Part shown: positions 53,548 through 62,702 of the stretch, piece by piece
Layout: each line of letters starts with the position of its first letter
How positions within the stretch are numbered: the stretch's first letter is position 1
Source: Rothia mucilaginosa
Lineage (GTDB): Bacteria; Actinomycetota; Actinomycetes; Actinomycetales; Micrococcaceae
Assembly: GCF_001061665.1 (NCBI RefSeq)
Contig: NZ_JVSP01000007.1
Location: forward strand, 62,001 to 126,000
Direction of reading: 5' to 3'
DNA length: 64,000 nucleotides
Position numbers and translations under genes: made by a program
The notes under the pieces: model-generated
The model's input: the letters and a program-made list of their open reading frames with translations, nothing else
The model's database searches: none
What the model was told of the DNA's origin: nothing

Positions 53548-54642
53548 TTAGTCGGCGTCCCGACCCGCAGCACGGGCACGCTGACGGCGAATACGTTCGC
53601 GCACCTCGTCCTGCGTGGTGTCGTTGATTTCGCCGACGAGCTCCTCGAGCACGTCCTCCAGGAAGACCACGCCCAGGGTGCGGCCGTGACTGTCCATGAC
53701 CTGCGCGATGTGGGTTCGGGTGCGCTGCATCGAGGTCAACGCATCGTCGATATCCGTGGTCGGCGAGAGCGTATCCAGAGAGCGCAACTTATACCAGGGG
53801 AAGGGCTCGTTGAATCGCTCCGGGGAGACGGCGAGCGCGTCCTTCACGTGCAGGTATCCCATGTAGGTTCCGTCGCTGTCGGTGATGACGAAGCGAGAGT
53901 AACCGCTGCGGGCCACGGCGTGCTCCAGCTCTGCGGGGGTGCTGCCGAAGGGCAGGGTGACGAGCTTGTCACCGGTCACCATGATGTCGGAGATTTCCTT
54001 CTCGGTGAACTCGAGGGCGCCTTCGATCACGCCGGCGTCATCCTCCACGGTACCTTCGGCGGTCGAGGTGGCCACGATGGTCTGCAGCTCGCCCAGGGTG
54101 AAGGTCGAGGCAACCTCGTCCTTAGCTTCGACCTTCATGAGGTGCAGCAGGCTGTTGGAGAGGTTATTGAGCAGGGCCACGATGGGTGCGAAGACCTTGG
54201 AGACACGCACCAGCGGCGGCACAACCCAGAGGGCCAGGCCTCGGGCGGCGAGGGTGACGGTTGCGTTCTTGGGCACCATTTCGCCGAAGATGACGTGCAG
54301 GTAGGTCACCAGGATGAGGGTGATGCCGAAGGCCAGCACGTCGACGACCGCGGTAGGCAGGCCAACCAGGTGCATGGGCATCTCCAGCAGGTGGTGTAGC
54401 GCAGGCTCCGAGACATTCAGGATGAGCAGCGAGCAGATGGTGATGCCCAGCTGGCAGGTGGCGAGCATGAGCGAGACGTGTTCAAGGGCGTAGATGACGG
54501 TCTGCGCCCGTTTGTTGCCTTCCTCCGCGAGGGGCTCGACCTGTGCACGTCGGGTGGACATGATGGAGAACTCACCGGAGACGAAGAAGGCGTTTCCGGC
54601 AAGCAGCAGGACCAGCAGTGCGATGGCTACCCAGTCGTTCAT
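53548..54642 (-). CDS. CNNM/CorC-type transporter-associated protein, second copy
   Basis: The 364 residues begin with a DUF21 (CNNM) transmembrane domain: FVSGEFSIMSTRRAQVEPLA, then LATCQLGITICSLLILNVSE, with four predicted helices. A pair of CBS domains follows (ISDIMVTGDKLVTLPFGSTP, then FVITDSDGTYMGYLHVKDAL); the usual C-terminal CorC/HlyC domain is short or absent, so the protein is smaller than its neighbour. CNNM-type proteins are linked to Mg2+ efflux or transport, but the role here is inferred. It overlaps the stop of the upstream paralogue by 4 bases (54639-54642). Confidence 0.88.
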   Translation of the reverse strand: MNDWVAIALLVLLLAGNAFFVSGEFSIMSTRRAQVEPLAEEGNKRAQTVIYALEHVSLMLATCQLGITICSLLILNVSEPALHHLLEMPMHLVGLPTAVVDVLAFGITLILVTYLHVIFGEMVPKNATVTLAARGLALWVVPPLVRVSKVFAPIVALLNNLSNSLLHLMKVEAKDEVASTFTLGELQTIVATSTAEGTVEDDAGVIEGALEFTEKEISDIMVTGDKLVTLPFGSTPAELEHAVARSGYSRFVITDSDGTYMGYLHVKDALAVSPERFNEPFPWYKLRSLDTLSPTTDIDDALTSMQRTRTHIAQVMDSHGRTLGVVFLEDVLEELVGEINDTTQDEVRERIRRQRARAAGRDAD

Positions 54643-55988
54643 GCGCGTACTCCCTTCTTCGGTGCGGTGTCCTCGTGAGCCGAGTTTTCTTCAGAGTCGG
54701 GGGTGAATCGGATGCGGTCAACGCGCCGGCCTTCGAGGGCGTCAACGCGCAGGGTGCCCCCTGTGACCGGGACGGTGTCGCCGATTTCGGGGATGCGGCC
54801 GAGTCGATCCATCATAAAGCCGCCGACCGTCTCGTACTCGGGGCTTTCCTCAACCTCGAGTCCGGGAATAAGGGCGTTGATTTCGTCGGGGCGGCGCAGG
54901 CCGGAGAAGACCCAGTCGCCGTTGCCGTAGCGCAGGGGGCGCTCGGTGCGTCCGCGGTCGTGTTCGTCGGAGACTTCGCCGACGATTTCTTCAACGAGGT
55001 CTTCGAGCGTTGCGATACCCGCGGTTCCGCCGTACTCGTCGAGGACCACGGCAAGCTGCAGGGCTCCCTGGCGCAGCTGGGTGAGCAGCGCGTCCAGGTG
55101 CAGGGTCTCGGGGACCTGCAGAACGTCTTCGGCGAGCGCGCCGGCCTCGAGGGTGCCGCGCACTTCGGGGGGAACGCCCACGGCCTTCTTGACGTGCACA
55201 ACACCCACAATGTTGTCGTGGTCGCCCTTGTAGAGCGGGAATCGGGAGTGGCCGGTGGAGCGTGCCAGCTCGATGATATCGCTGACGGGTGCGGTGTCTT
55301 CGAGCATGGAGACCTGGCCTCGCGGGGTCATGACCTCGGAGGCGGTCAGCTCGGAGAAGCGCAGGGTGCGGTCCAGGAAGCGGGCTACGGCTGAGTCGAG
55401 GGTACCTTCCTTAGCGGAGCGGCGCACCATCGAGGAGAGCTCGTCGGGGGTGCGGGCGGCGGAGAGTTCTTCTTTGGCTTCCATGCCGAAGCGGCCCAGA
55501 ATCCAGTTTGCGGAGCCGTTCATGATGCGCACGAGCGGCGAAATAATGCGGGTGAAGTTCAGCTGGAACGGGGCAAGGCGGCGGGCCACGTTGTAGGGGT
55601 CCGCGATGGCGAGCCCCTTGGGCAGCAGTTCGCCCATCACCATGGACAGCAGGGTCGCGATGAGCATCGCGAGGACGAGGGTAAGAACGTCGATTAATCC
55701 GCTTGGCAGGCCCAGGCTACCGATGGTTCCCGTGGTGAGCGCCTTGATGGCGGCGTCGAGGGTGTAACCGGTAAGCAGGGTGGTGATAGTGATGCCGATC
55801 TGGCAGCTGGAGAGCTGCGTGGATAGGGTCTTGAGGCAGCGCAGGACGGCGTCTGCGGCCTTGTCGCCGGAGTCTTTGGCCTGCTGCACGGTGGCGGCTT
55901 CGAGGGCCACGAGAGAGAACTCGACGGCCACAAAGAATCCGGTTCCAAGAATGAGCAATAGCCCGATCAGCAGAAGAATCAGATCCAC
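54639..55988 (-). CDS. CNNM/CorC-type transporter-associated protein, first copy
   Basis: The 449 residues contain a DUF21 domain with four helices ([20 protein letters not shown], then [20 protein letters not shown]), two CBS domains ([20 protein letters not shown], then [20 protein letters not shown]) and a C-terminal CorC/HlyC-type domain ([20 protein letters not shown], then [20 protein letters not shown]). It is the full-length form of the pair. Tandem CNNM genes overlapping by ATGA are common in actinobacteria. The start ATG at 55986-55988 follows GAGGTGG. The usual label 'hemolysin' for this family is historical. Confidence 0.9.
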   Translation of the reverse strand: MDLILLLIGLLLILGTGFFVAVEFSLVALEAATVQQAKDSGDKAADAVLRCLKTLSTQLSSCQIGITITTLLTGYTLDAAIKALTTGTIGSLGLPSGLIDVLTLVLAMLIATLLSMVMGELLPKGLAIADPYNVARRLAPFQLNFTRIISPLVRIMNGSANWILGRFGMEAKEELSAARTPDELSSMVRRSAKEGTLDSAVARFLDRTLRFSELTASEVMTPRGQVSMLEDTAPVSDIIELARSTGHSRFPLYKGDHDNIVGVVHVKKAVGVPPEVRGTLEAGALAEDVLQVPETLHLDALLTQLRQGALQLAVVLDEYGGTAGIATLEDLVEEIVGEVSDEHDRGRTERPLRYGNGDWVFSGLRRPDEINALIPGLEVEESPEYETVGGFMMDRLGRIPEIGDTVPVTGGTLRVDALEGRRVDRIRFTPDSEENSAHEDTAPKKGVRA

Positions 55989-56518
55989 TCGGTCACCACC
56001 TCGGTTCGGAGCGATGCGCCGAGCACGGGTAGAGTAGCGGTCGGGTCGCGGAATAGTGCGGGTACTCCGCGCTGGTCTGTGTGTACGTTCGTACTCGAAG
56101 GGTCATCCATACCCCATATTCTAGCGAAGGTTCCGGGCCGCCTCGTTGCTCCGGGTCGGTTCCGTTCTGGGCGGAAGGCCTCGTGAGGGGCTTTATGGCG
56201 GCCCTTAGCTTATTTGAACCGTGTTGAGTGAAAAATTGCATTGTCTACATGCTGTTCTCAGGTGGAAACTTCACGGTGATTCTCTCTACACTTATACATA
56301 GGAGCATGAGTGTGCCGCCAAGCAAGCGGATGAACTCCGGAGTTCACGGCACGCTAGGCAGGTTTGTACGGTGCACACCCCGCACATACGGCCTCTACCG
56401 CAGGCGATGCGCACATGCTCAGCGTGATGATTCGCCCCTCGAAGACGCGGGTCGTCTATGCCGGGGTGAGTCCCGGACGCGACGGATAAATTCACACTAA
56501 TTGGAAGAGGCGTTTAAC
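55989..56518. other. Long upstream region of kgd with a 16-bp palindrome
   Basis: No gene is seen in this 530-bp gap between the CNNM pair and kgd. A perfect 16-bp palindrome TGAACTCCGGAGTTCA lies at 56331-56346, flanked by GTGCCG (56313-56318) and CGGCAC (56347-56352), about 170 bp upstream of the kgd start. A -10-like TTATACAT is at about 56291. Confidence 0.55.
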
Positions 56519-59500
56519 GTGCCAAATCTGCCAGAACATCTGGTGCCTGAGGAATTTGCCGGTAACGAATGGTTCGTTGAAGAACAGTACGAGCGTTACC
56601 AGAAGGACAAGAACCTCGTGGACCCTTCATGGTGGCCCATTTTTGAGACCATCGATAAGGCGCTGGGAGGCGCCGGTACCGCGAGTACTCCGAGCCCCGC
56701 CGCAGCCGCACCGGCTGCTCCCGCAACTCCCGCCGCCGCTCCGGCGGCTCCTGCAGCCCCCACCGCTCCCGTGGCATCGAAGCCTACGAAAGCGCCTGCT
56801 ACCCCCTCCCCCGCACCTGCTACTCCGAAAGCTAATACCGTGGAACCTGCTGAAGACAAGATTGTCCCCCTGCGTGGCCCTGCTAAGGCAGTCGTCACGA
56901 CCATGGAAGAGTCGCTGACCGTCCCCACCGCTACGACTGTTCGCGCGGTCCCCGCTAAGCTTCTGATTGAGAACCGTAGCGCCATCAACAAGTACCTGGC
57001 CAGCACCCGCGGCGGCAAGGTTTCCTTCACCCACATTATTGGTTACGCGGTCATCCGCGCCGTTGCGGCTATGCCCTCCATGAACGTGACCTACAACGTG
57101 GATGAGAAGGGCAAGCCCGTTGCCGTCCACAACGCTCACGTGAACTTCGGTCTGGCAATTGATATCCCCCGCCCCGATGGTTCGCGTAACCTGGTGGTTC
57201 CGAACATTAAGGGTGCCGAGCAGCTGAGCTTCCGCGAGTTCTGGGACGCTTACAACGACATCGTCAAGCGCGGCCGTAACGGCGCGCTGACCATCGAGGA
57301 TTTCCGCGGCACCACCGTGTCGCTGACCAACCCCGGCGGTATCGGTACCGTTCACTCGGTGCCCCGCCTGTCGAAGGGCCAGGCCGCCATTATTGGTGTG
57401 GGTGCTCTCGAGTACCCGGCTGAGTTCCGCGGTCTGTCCGAGAAGCTGATTACTCAGCAGGGCCTGTCGAAGATTATCACCCTGACCAGCACCTACGATC
57501 ACCGCGTGATTCAGGGCGCCGGTTCCGGTGAGTTCCTGAAGCTGGTCGAGCACTACCTGCTCGGCGGCGATGACTTCTACGACGCTATCTTCCGCGACCT
57601 GCGCATCCCGTTCGAGCCGGTGCGCTGGGCCCGCGACAACCACATCGACGACGAGCACGAGATTTCGAAGGTCGCCCGTATTCAGCAGCTGATTCACGCG
57701 TACCGCGTGCACGGCCACCTGACCGCGGCAACAAACCCCGTCGGCTACAAGATGCGTTCGCATCCGGACCTGAAGCTGGAGCGCTACGGCCTGACCCTGT
57801 GGGATCTGGACCGCGTCTACCCGACCGGGGGCTTCGGCGGCGCCGAGCGTCTGCCGCTGCGCACCATCCTGGAGCGTCTGCACGAGGCATACTCGGGTTC
57901 CCTCGCGGTCGAGTACATGTACTCCGAAGACCCCGAGGTGCGCGCATGGTTCCAGGAGCGTCTGGAGCACGGTGCGACCAAGCCCAACCGCGAAGAGCAG
58001 CTGCGCGTGCTCTCGAAGCTGGTTGAGGCCGAGGCATTCGAGCACTTCCTGCAGACCAAGTACCTGGGCCAGAAGCGATTCTCCCTCGAGGGTGGCGAAT
58101 CCCTGATTCCGCTGCTGGATGCCGTTCTTGACAAGGCAGCAAACAAGGATCTGAAGGGCGTTGCCATCGGTATGGCACACCGCGGTCGCCTGAACGTGCT
58201 GACCAACATCGCGGGCAAGTCCTACGCTCAGATCTTCCGTGAGTTCTCCGGAACCGCCGCTCCCTACGAGGGCGGTTCGGGTGACGTGAAGTACCACCTC
58301 GGCACCGAGGGCGTCTTCACCTCCGATTCCGGCAAGCAGACCCAGGTGTATGTGGCCGCTAACCCCTCGCACCTCGAAGCCGCTAACACCGTGCTCGAGG
58401 GTATTGTCCGCGCTAAGCAGGACGTCTATCGCGAGCAGGGCGTTGAGGGCCACCCGGTTCTGCCCATCCTGATTCACGGTGACGCAGCGTTTGCCGGCCA
58501 GGGCATCGTCATGGAGACCCTGCAGATGGCAGACCTGAAGGCTTACACTACCGGCGGCACCGTGCACGTTGTGGTGAACAACCAGATCGGTTTCACCACC
58601 CTGCCCAACGACGGCCGTAGCGCAACCCACCCCACCGACATTGCGCGTATGACTAAGGCTCCGGTCTTCCACGTCAACGCTGATGACCCGGATGCCGTGG
58701 TCCGCGCCGCACGCCTGGCCTTCGAGTACCGCGAGCGCTTCGGTCGCGACGTGGTCATCGATTTGATTTGCTACCGCCGCCGCGGTCACAACGAGGCCGA
58801 CGACCCGTCGATGACCCAGCCGAAGATGTACCAGGACATCGACGCTCTGCCTTCGACCCGCACCCTGTACGCACAGGATCTGGTGGGCCGTGGCGATGTC
58901 TCCCAGGAGGAGGCAGACGAGGTTCTGGATTCCTACCACTCGAAGCTGGACGCTATCTTCGTCGAGACCCAGTCCTCGGCACCGGCTCCGACCGCTCCAC
59001 ACGTTTCCGGTCTGGAACTGCCGGCTGCTCAGCAGAACACCGAGGTGGTTCACGCCGGCAAGACCGCAATCTCCCTGGAGACTCTCCAGCGCATTGCCGA
59101 TGCCTTCGGTAAGGCTCCCGAGGGCTTCACCGTCCACAAGAAGCTGAAGAAGCTCATGGACCAGCGCGTTGAGATGGGCCGTAGCGGTAACGTGAACTGG
59201 GGTATGGGCGAGCTGCTCGCCTTCGGTTCGCTGCTGCTGGAGGGCACCGACGTTCGCATGAGCGGTCAGGATGTTCAGCGCGGTACCTTCGTTCAGCGTC
59301 ACGCGGTCCTGCACGACCACCTGACCGACGAAGAATGGTCGCCGCTGCAGCATCTCTCCGAGAACCAGGGTAAGTTCCGTATCTACAACTCCTTCCTCTC
59401 GGAGTACGGCGTGCTCGGCTTTGAGTACGGCTACTCGGTGGAGCGCCCCGACTCGATGGTCGTGTGGGAGGCTCAGTTCGGTGACTTCGCCAACGGCGCC

Positions 59501-60214
59501 CAGACCATCATCGACGAGTTCGTCTCCTCCTCCGAGCAGAAGTGGGGCCAGCGCTCCTCGCTGGTTATGCTGCTGCCTCACGGCTACGAGGGCCAGGGTC
59601 CTGACCACTCTTCGGCACGCATCGAGCGTTACCTGCAGCTGTGCGCCGAGAACAACATGACCGTTGCGGTCCCCTCGACCCCGGCTTCGCACTTCCACCT
59701 GCTGCGCCGCCATGCTCAGCACCGTCCGTACAAGCCGCTGGTGGTTATCAGCCCCAAGCAGTTGCTGCGTCTGAAGGCCGCTGCATCCTCGATTGAGGAC
59801 TTCACCGAGGGCTCGTTCCAGCCGGTGATTGGCGACCGTTCGGGCATTAACCCGGCTCAGGTGGAGCGCCTGGTCTTCGTGTCCGGTCGTCTCTACTACG
59901 ATCTGGAGGCCGAGCGTGAGCGCCGCGGCGACACCAAGACCGCGATTGTCTCGGTGGAGCAGCTGTACCCGCTGCCCGAGAGGGAGATCAAGGAACAGCT
60001 TGCCCTGTACTCCAACGCAACCGACCTTGTGTGGGCTCAGGACGAGCCGGCCAACCAGGGCCAGTGGCCGTTCATGGCGGTCAACCTGCTGCCGCTGCTC
60101 GACCGCCGCGTGCGTCTGGCTTCCCGCCCGGCCGCTGCTTCCCCGGCAGCCGGTACCGGTAAGCTGCACACCGCCGAGAACGAGGCTCTGCTCAAGCAGG
60201 TCTTCGAAGGCTAA
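56519..60214 (+). CDS. kgd: Multifunctional 2-oxoglutarate decarboxylase/dehydrogenase E1-E2 (Kgd/OdhA)
   Basis: This 1231-residue actinobacterial protein fuses an N-terminal recruitment helix (NEWFVEEQYERYQ), an Ala/Pro linker (~60-115), a lipoyl-free acyltransferase-like domain (~120-345, ending TYDHRVIQGAGSGEFL) and a ThDP-dependent E1 domain. E1 landmarks are GMAHRGRLNVLTNI, the ThDP motif opening GDAAFAGQGIVMETLQMAD and ending VVVNNQIGFTT, and the RSSLVMLLPHGYEGQGPDHS segment. It decarboxylates 2-oxoglutarate and, with the lipoyl E2 and Lpd, forms 2-oxoglutarate dehydrogenase. In relatives, unphosphorylated GarA/OdhI inhibits it; no such gene is visible here. I chose the GTG at 56519, with GGAAGAGG upstream, over an in-frame TTG at 56501. 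Confidence 0.96.
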   Translation: MPNLPEHLVPEEFAGNEWFVEEQYERYQKDKNLVDPSWWPIFETIDKALGGAGTASTPSPAAAAPAAPATPAAAPAAPAAPTAPVASKPTKAPATPSPAPATPKANTVEPAEDKIVPLRGPAKAVVTTMEESLTVPTATTVRAVPAKLLIENRSAINKYLASTRGGKVSFTHIIGYAVIRAVAAMPSMNVTYNVDEKGKPVAVHNAHVNFGLAIDIPRPDGSRNLVVPNIKGAEQLSFREFWDAYNDIVKRGRNGALTIEDFRGTTVSLTNPGGIGTVHSVPRLSKGQAAIIGVGALEYPAEFRGLSEKLITQQGLSKIITLTSTYDHRVIQGAGSGEFLKLVEHYLLGGDDFYDAIFRDLRIPFEPVRWARDNHIDDEHEISKVARIQQLIHAYRVHGHLTAATNPVGYKMRSHPDLKLERYGLTLWDLDRVYPTGGFGGAERLPLRTILERLHEAYSGSLAVEYMYSEDPEVRAWFQERLEHGATKPNREEQLRVLSKLVEAEAFEHFLQTKYLGQKRFSLEGGESLIPLLDAVLDKAANKDLKGVAIGMAHRGRLNVLTNIAGKSYAQIFREFSGTAAPYEGGSGDVKYHLGTEGVFTSDSGKQTQVYVAANPSHLEAANTVLEGIVRAKQDVYREQGVEGHPVLPILIHGDAAFAGQGIVMETLQMADLKAYTTGGTVHVVVNNQIGFTTLPNDGRSATHPTDIARMTKAPVFHVNADDPDAVVRAARLAFEYRERFGRDVVIDLICYRRRGHNEADDPSMTQPKMYQDIDALPSTRTLYAQDLVGRGDVSQEEADEVLDSYHSKLDAIFVETQSSAPAPTAPHVSGLELPAAQQNTEVVHAGKTAISLETLQRIADAFGKAPEGFTVHKKLKKLMDQRVEMGRSGNVNWGMGELLAFGSLLLEGTDVRMSGQDVQRGTFVQRHAVLHDHLTDEEWSPLQHLSENQGKFRIYNSFLSEYGVLGFEYGYSVERPDSMVVWEAQFGDFANGAQTIIDEFVSSSEQKWGQRSSLVMLLPHGYEGQGPDHSSARIERYLQLCAENNMTVAVPSTPASHFHLLRRHAQHRPYKPLVVISPKQLLRLKAAASSIEDFTEGSFQPVIGDRSGINPAQVERLVFVSGRLYYDLEAERERRGDTKTAIVSVEQLYPLPEREIKEQLALYSNATDLVWAQDEPANQGQWPFMAVNLLPLLDRRVRLASRPAAASPAAGTGKLHTAENEALLKQVFEG

Positions 60215-60238
60215 ACGGTTGAAGTTCTAACCGTTCAC

Positions 60239-60284
60239 AACCCGTCGCCCCGTCAGGTACGCCTGGTGGGGCGACGGGTTTTTG
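60239..60284 (+). terminator. Terminator of kgd
   Basis: A 13-bp perfect stem (AACCCGTCGCCCC / GGGGCGACGGGTT) runs into TTTT, 24 bp past the stop. Confidence 0.9.
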
Positions 60285-60416
60285 GTCTCGGATGCTTGTG
60301 GATAGGGGATTAAGTTCGAAAACCGGCCCGTAAGCGCTTATCCTAGATATAAAGACTATTACTCACGTGCCCCGCCGCCTCTCACGGCGGGTCCATCCTG
60401 CAGAAGAAAGAATTCC

Positions 60417-61016
60417 GTGGAGCAACGCAATATTCGAATTGTGGCAGTCGGCGATGACCTGCTCGCCGGTGTTGGCGATCCCCGTACCCTCGGCTGGTTC
60501 GGCCGCGTCATGGCACGCACCCCGCAGACCACCGCATCCATCGCGGCGTACAACCTGGCCGCACCCAATGAAGGCAGCGAACAGCTCAACGCTCGCTGGT
60601 TTGAGGAGGCCCGCCGCCGCTTTATTCCGGGCGCCGACAACCGCCTCGTCATCGCTCCGTCGACCTTCGACATCGATTTGGGTCTGACCAGCGCACGCTC
60701 CCGCTTGAACCTGGCTAACATTGTGGACATGGCCTCGCAGAACAACATCAAGGTTCTGGTCGTCGGTCCCCCTCCGACCCTGGATGCCGAGCGTAACCGC
60801 CGCATCGCCGATCTGTCGGCCGCATACGCCGATGTCGTGACCCGCCGTAACCACGTGTACGTGGACACCTTCAACCCGCTGCTGCACCACGAGCAGTGGC
60901 GCAACGACCTGGCAGCAAATGACGGTCGCCCCGGCCAGTCCGGTTACGGCCTCATGGCCTGGCTCGTGTTGCACCGCGGCTGGTACAACTGGCTGAACAT
61001 CCCGGAGCACGGCTAA
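60417..61016 (+). CDS. SGNH-hydrolase-fold protein with degenerate active site
   Basis: The 199 residues follow the GDSL/SGNH hydrolase layout, but the block I nucleophile position reads GDDLLAG where GDSxxxG is expected, and the block V position reads NDGRPGQSGYGLMAWL without the usual Asp-X-X-His. The oxyanion-region GPPPTLDAERNRR (block III-like) remains. Actinobacteria have many such proteins, often with GDELxxG. A catalytic ester hydrolase is therefore unlikely, and the role is unknown. There is no signal peptide. The ATG-less start is the GTG at 60417 with AAGAAAG upstream. It follows kgd and is separated from it by the kgd terminator. Confidence 0.8.
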   Translation: MEQRNIRIVAVGDDLLAGVGDPRTLGWFGRVMARTPQTTASIAAYNLAAPNEGSEQLNARWFEEARRRFIPGADNRLVIAPSTFDIDLGLTSARSRLNLANIVDMASQNNIKVLVVGPPPTLDAERNRRIADLSAAYADVVTRRNHVYVDTFNPLLHHEQWRNDLAANDGRPGQSGYGLMAWLVLHRGWYNWLNIPEHG

Positions 61017-61206
61017 TCCTTTGGAAGAGGAAGGCGAAGAAACTTCGTGTTTTTTCGCTCATATCTCGGTTCCAAGATGCAATCAGGCCGTTTCTATGAA
61101 AAAATAGACGGCGTTGCCCCTATAGCGTGGACCACCGATTTTCGGTGACCGCCTCTCACAGGGCAGTTAACGAGGAACGCGCACCGCGAAGGTGGGGCGT
61201 GTTTCC

Positions 61207-61233
61207 ATGAACACTATAAGGAGGCTCTCATGA
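61207..61233 (+). CDS. Possible leader ORF overlapping bL37
   Basis: The 8-codon frame MNTIRRLS (61207-61233) ends with TGA overlapping the bL37 ATG. Its two consecutive AGG codons are the Shine-Dalgarno sequence of bL37. A GGTGGGG lies about 9 nt upstream. It could couple translation to bL37 or be accidental. Confidence 0.3.
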   Translation: MNTIRRLS

Positions 61234-61304
61234 GCAAGCGCGGTCGTAAGCGCAAGGACCGTCGTAAGGGCGGCGCAAACCACGGTAAGCGCCCCAACGC
61301 ATAA
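61230..61304 (+). CDS. Ribosomal protein bL37
   Basis: This 24-residue, very basic protein (MSKRGRKRKDRRKGGANHGK, ending RPNA) matches the small actinobacterial large-subunit protein bL37 (COX24/AURKAIP1-like family), which is often missed because of its size. The ATG at 61230 has AAGGAGG 6 nt upstream. The gene lies alone between the SGNH-like gene and sigH, and a strong hairpin terminator follows 20 bp later. Confidence 0.9.
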   Translation: MSKRGRKRKDRRKGGANHGKRPNA

Positions 61305-61323
61305 GGTATCTTGCATACACTTT

Positions 61324-61366
61324 AAAACCCCGGCGTATCGAATCTTCTATTCGAACCCGGGGTTTT
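61324..61366 (+). terminator. Terminator of bL37
   Basis: AAAACCCCGG / CCGGGGTTTT with an inner TCGAAT/ATTCGA stem is followed by GCTTT. Confidence 0.85.
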
Positions 61367-61394
61367 GCTTTACCCCCCCCATCACCCGGGTGCG

Positions 61395-61420
61395 GGGAAT
61401 AAAGCCCCAAATCAGACGTT
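61395..61420 (+). promoter_or_regulatory. SigH/SigR-type promoter of sigH
   Basis: GGGAAT (61395-61400), 17 bp, GTT (61418-61420) matches the GGGAAT-n16-18-GTT consensus of the actinobacterial redox sigma factors SigR/SigH, so the gene is probably autoregulated. Confidence 0.75.
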
Positions 61421-61467
61421 ATGTTCTACGGTGACCGTATGGAGCGTTCCCGTAGAGAGGAGGAATC

Positions 61468-62145
61468 ATGGCCGAGACCGCAGACACTCAGAGTGTCAGT
61501 GCCAAGGACACCCGCGAGCTACGTGAACGTTTTACCGCACAGGCCATGCAGTACGTGGACCAGCTCTACAGCGCGGCCCTACGCATGAGCCGCAACCCTG
61601 CCGACGCTGAAGATCTGGTGCAGGAGACCTATATGAAGGCCTTCGCGTCCTATCACCAGTTCACCGAGGGTACGAACCTGAAGGCGTGGTTATACCGCAT
61701 CCTCACGAATACGTACATCAACCTGTACCGCAAGCGTCAGCGCGAACCGCAGCAGAGTCAGGGTGAAACCGTCGAGGACTGGCAGCTGGCCGCTGCCGGC
61801 GATCACGACGCCGTGGGTCTGCGTTCGGCTGAGGCCGAGGCGCTGAGCTCTCTGCCGGGCACCGAGGTGCGTGAGGCACTGAGCTCCCTCCCCGAGGATT
61901 TCCGCATGGTGGTGTACTACTCCGATGTCGAGGGCTTCGCCTACAAGGACATCGCCGAGATTATGGACATCCCGATAGGTACGGTCATGTCCCGTCTTCA
62001 CCGAGGACGACGCATCCTGCGAGAAAAGCTACTCGACTACGCGAGGGAGAACGGTCTGCGCCCCTCCACGGTTGCCAAGGTTGAGGCGAAGGCCGCCGCC
62101 TCGGCAGCCAAGGCCGCGGCGAAAACCTCCCCCAAATCGGTTTAG
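61468..62145 (+). CDS. sigH: ECF sigma factor SigH/SigR (thiol-oxidative stress)
   Basis: The 225 residues have sigma region 2 ([20 protein letters not shown], then [20 protein letters not shown]) and region 4 ([20 protein letters not shown], then [20 protein letters not shown]) of the ECF class controlled by zinc anti-sigma factors. A Lys/Ala-rich C-terminal tail of ~25 residues is unusual. The start is the ATG at 61468 with AGAGGAGG upstream. The anti-sigma gene follows by 64 bp. In Streptomyces and mycobacteria this sigma factor induces thioredoxin, mycothiol and proteolysis genes when RsrA/RshA is oxidised. Confidence 0.93.
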   Translation: MAETADTQSVSAKDTRELRERFTAQAMQYVDQLYSAALRMSRNPADAEDLVQETYMKAFASYHQFTEGTNLKAWLYRILTNTYINLYRKRQREPQQSQGETVEDWQLAAAGDHDAVGLRSAEAEALSSLPGTEVREALSSLPEDFRMVVYYSDVEGFAYKDIAEIMDIPIGTVMSRLHRGRRILREKLLDYARENGLRPSTVAKVEAKAAASAAKAAAKTSPKSV

Positions 62146-62209
62146 CCCCCTCAAAAAACGTTTGCCCCACTTGCTTCCCCCTACACCTTCCGTGTGAAAG
62201 GAACCTCCG

Positions 62210-62500
62210 ATGTCTGATACCCCGAATACCTCTACCGCCCCCTCAGAAGACTGCGGCGGCGAACCCTGTTCCACGACCCTCAAGAAGCTCTACGAGTTCC
62301 TGGACGGCGAGCTGAGCAGCGAACAGGTGCGCACGATTCAGCGCCACCTCACCGCCTGCCCCGAGTGCACCGATGTCAAGAACTTTGAGCTGGCGCTCCG
62401 CGAGAAGATGCGTTCCTCCTGCGCGCAGAAAGCTCCCGCGGAGCTCAAGAGCCGTCTGCTGCAGGATGTGCGAGACTTCTGCGAGCAGGTGCACCGCTAG
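62210..62500 (+). CDS. Zinc anti-sigma factor (RsrA/RshA-like)
   Basis: The 96 residues hold the zinc-associated anti-sigma motif HX3CX2C at HLTACPEC, plus further cysteines that can form redox disulfides (CGGEPC near the N terminus and SSC before the middle). In RsrA oxidation releases zinc and frees SigR. The ATG at 62210 follows GAAAGGA. It lies 64 bp downstream of sigH and is probably co-transcribed. Confidence 0.92.
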   Translation: MSDTPNTSTAPSEDCGGEPCSTTLKKLYEFLDGELSSEQVRTIQRHLTACPECTDVKNFELALREKMRSSCAQKAPAELKSRLLQDVRDFCEQVHR

Positions 62501-62540
62501 GCACTGAGTCTCCCCACTCTGCTTTTCAGCTTTTCTTATA

Positions 62541-62579
62541 GGGCCTGCCCGGCGCTCCCCTCGAGCACCGGGCAGGCCC
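62541..62579 (+). terminator. Hairpin after the anti-sigma gene
   Basis: A 12-bp perfect stem (GGGCCTGCCCGG / CCGGGCAGGCCC) 40 bp past the stop, with only GTCTC following. It is probably a terminator or a stability stem. Confidence 0.65.
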
Positions 62580-62702
62580 GTCTCATCCGGGGGTTCCGGC
62601 GGGGTGCGCTAAACCTTCACCCGGTAGAATAGACCTAGACCGGCTACGGATTCCGCCGAGTGCGGGCTACCCTCCGTAGCATGCCGATTTGGAAGAGGAT
62701 TT

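Noticed and set aside
56228-56500. Small ORF upstream of kgd
   Set aside because: It crosses the 16-bp palindrome and promoter-like sequence, has no family resemblance and no clear ribosome-binding site.
56627-60169. 1180-residue open frame antisense to kgd
   Set aside because: The composition is a mirror of codon bias in kgd; no start signal or domain.
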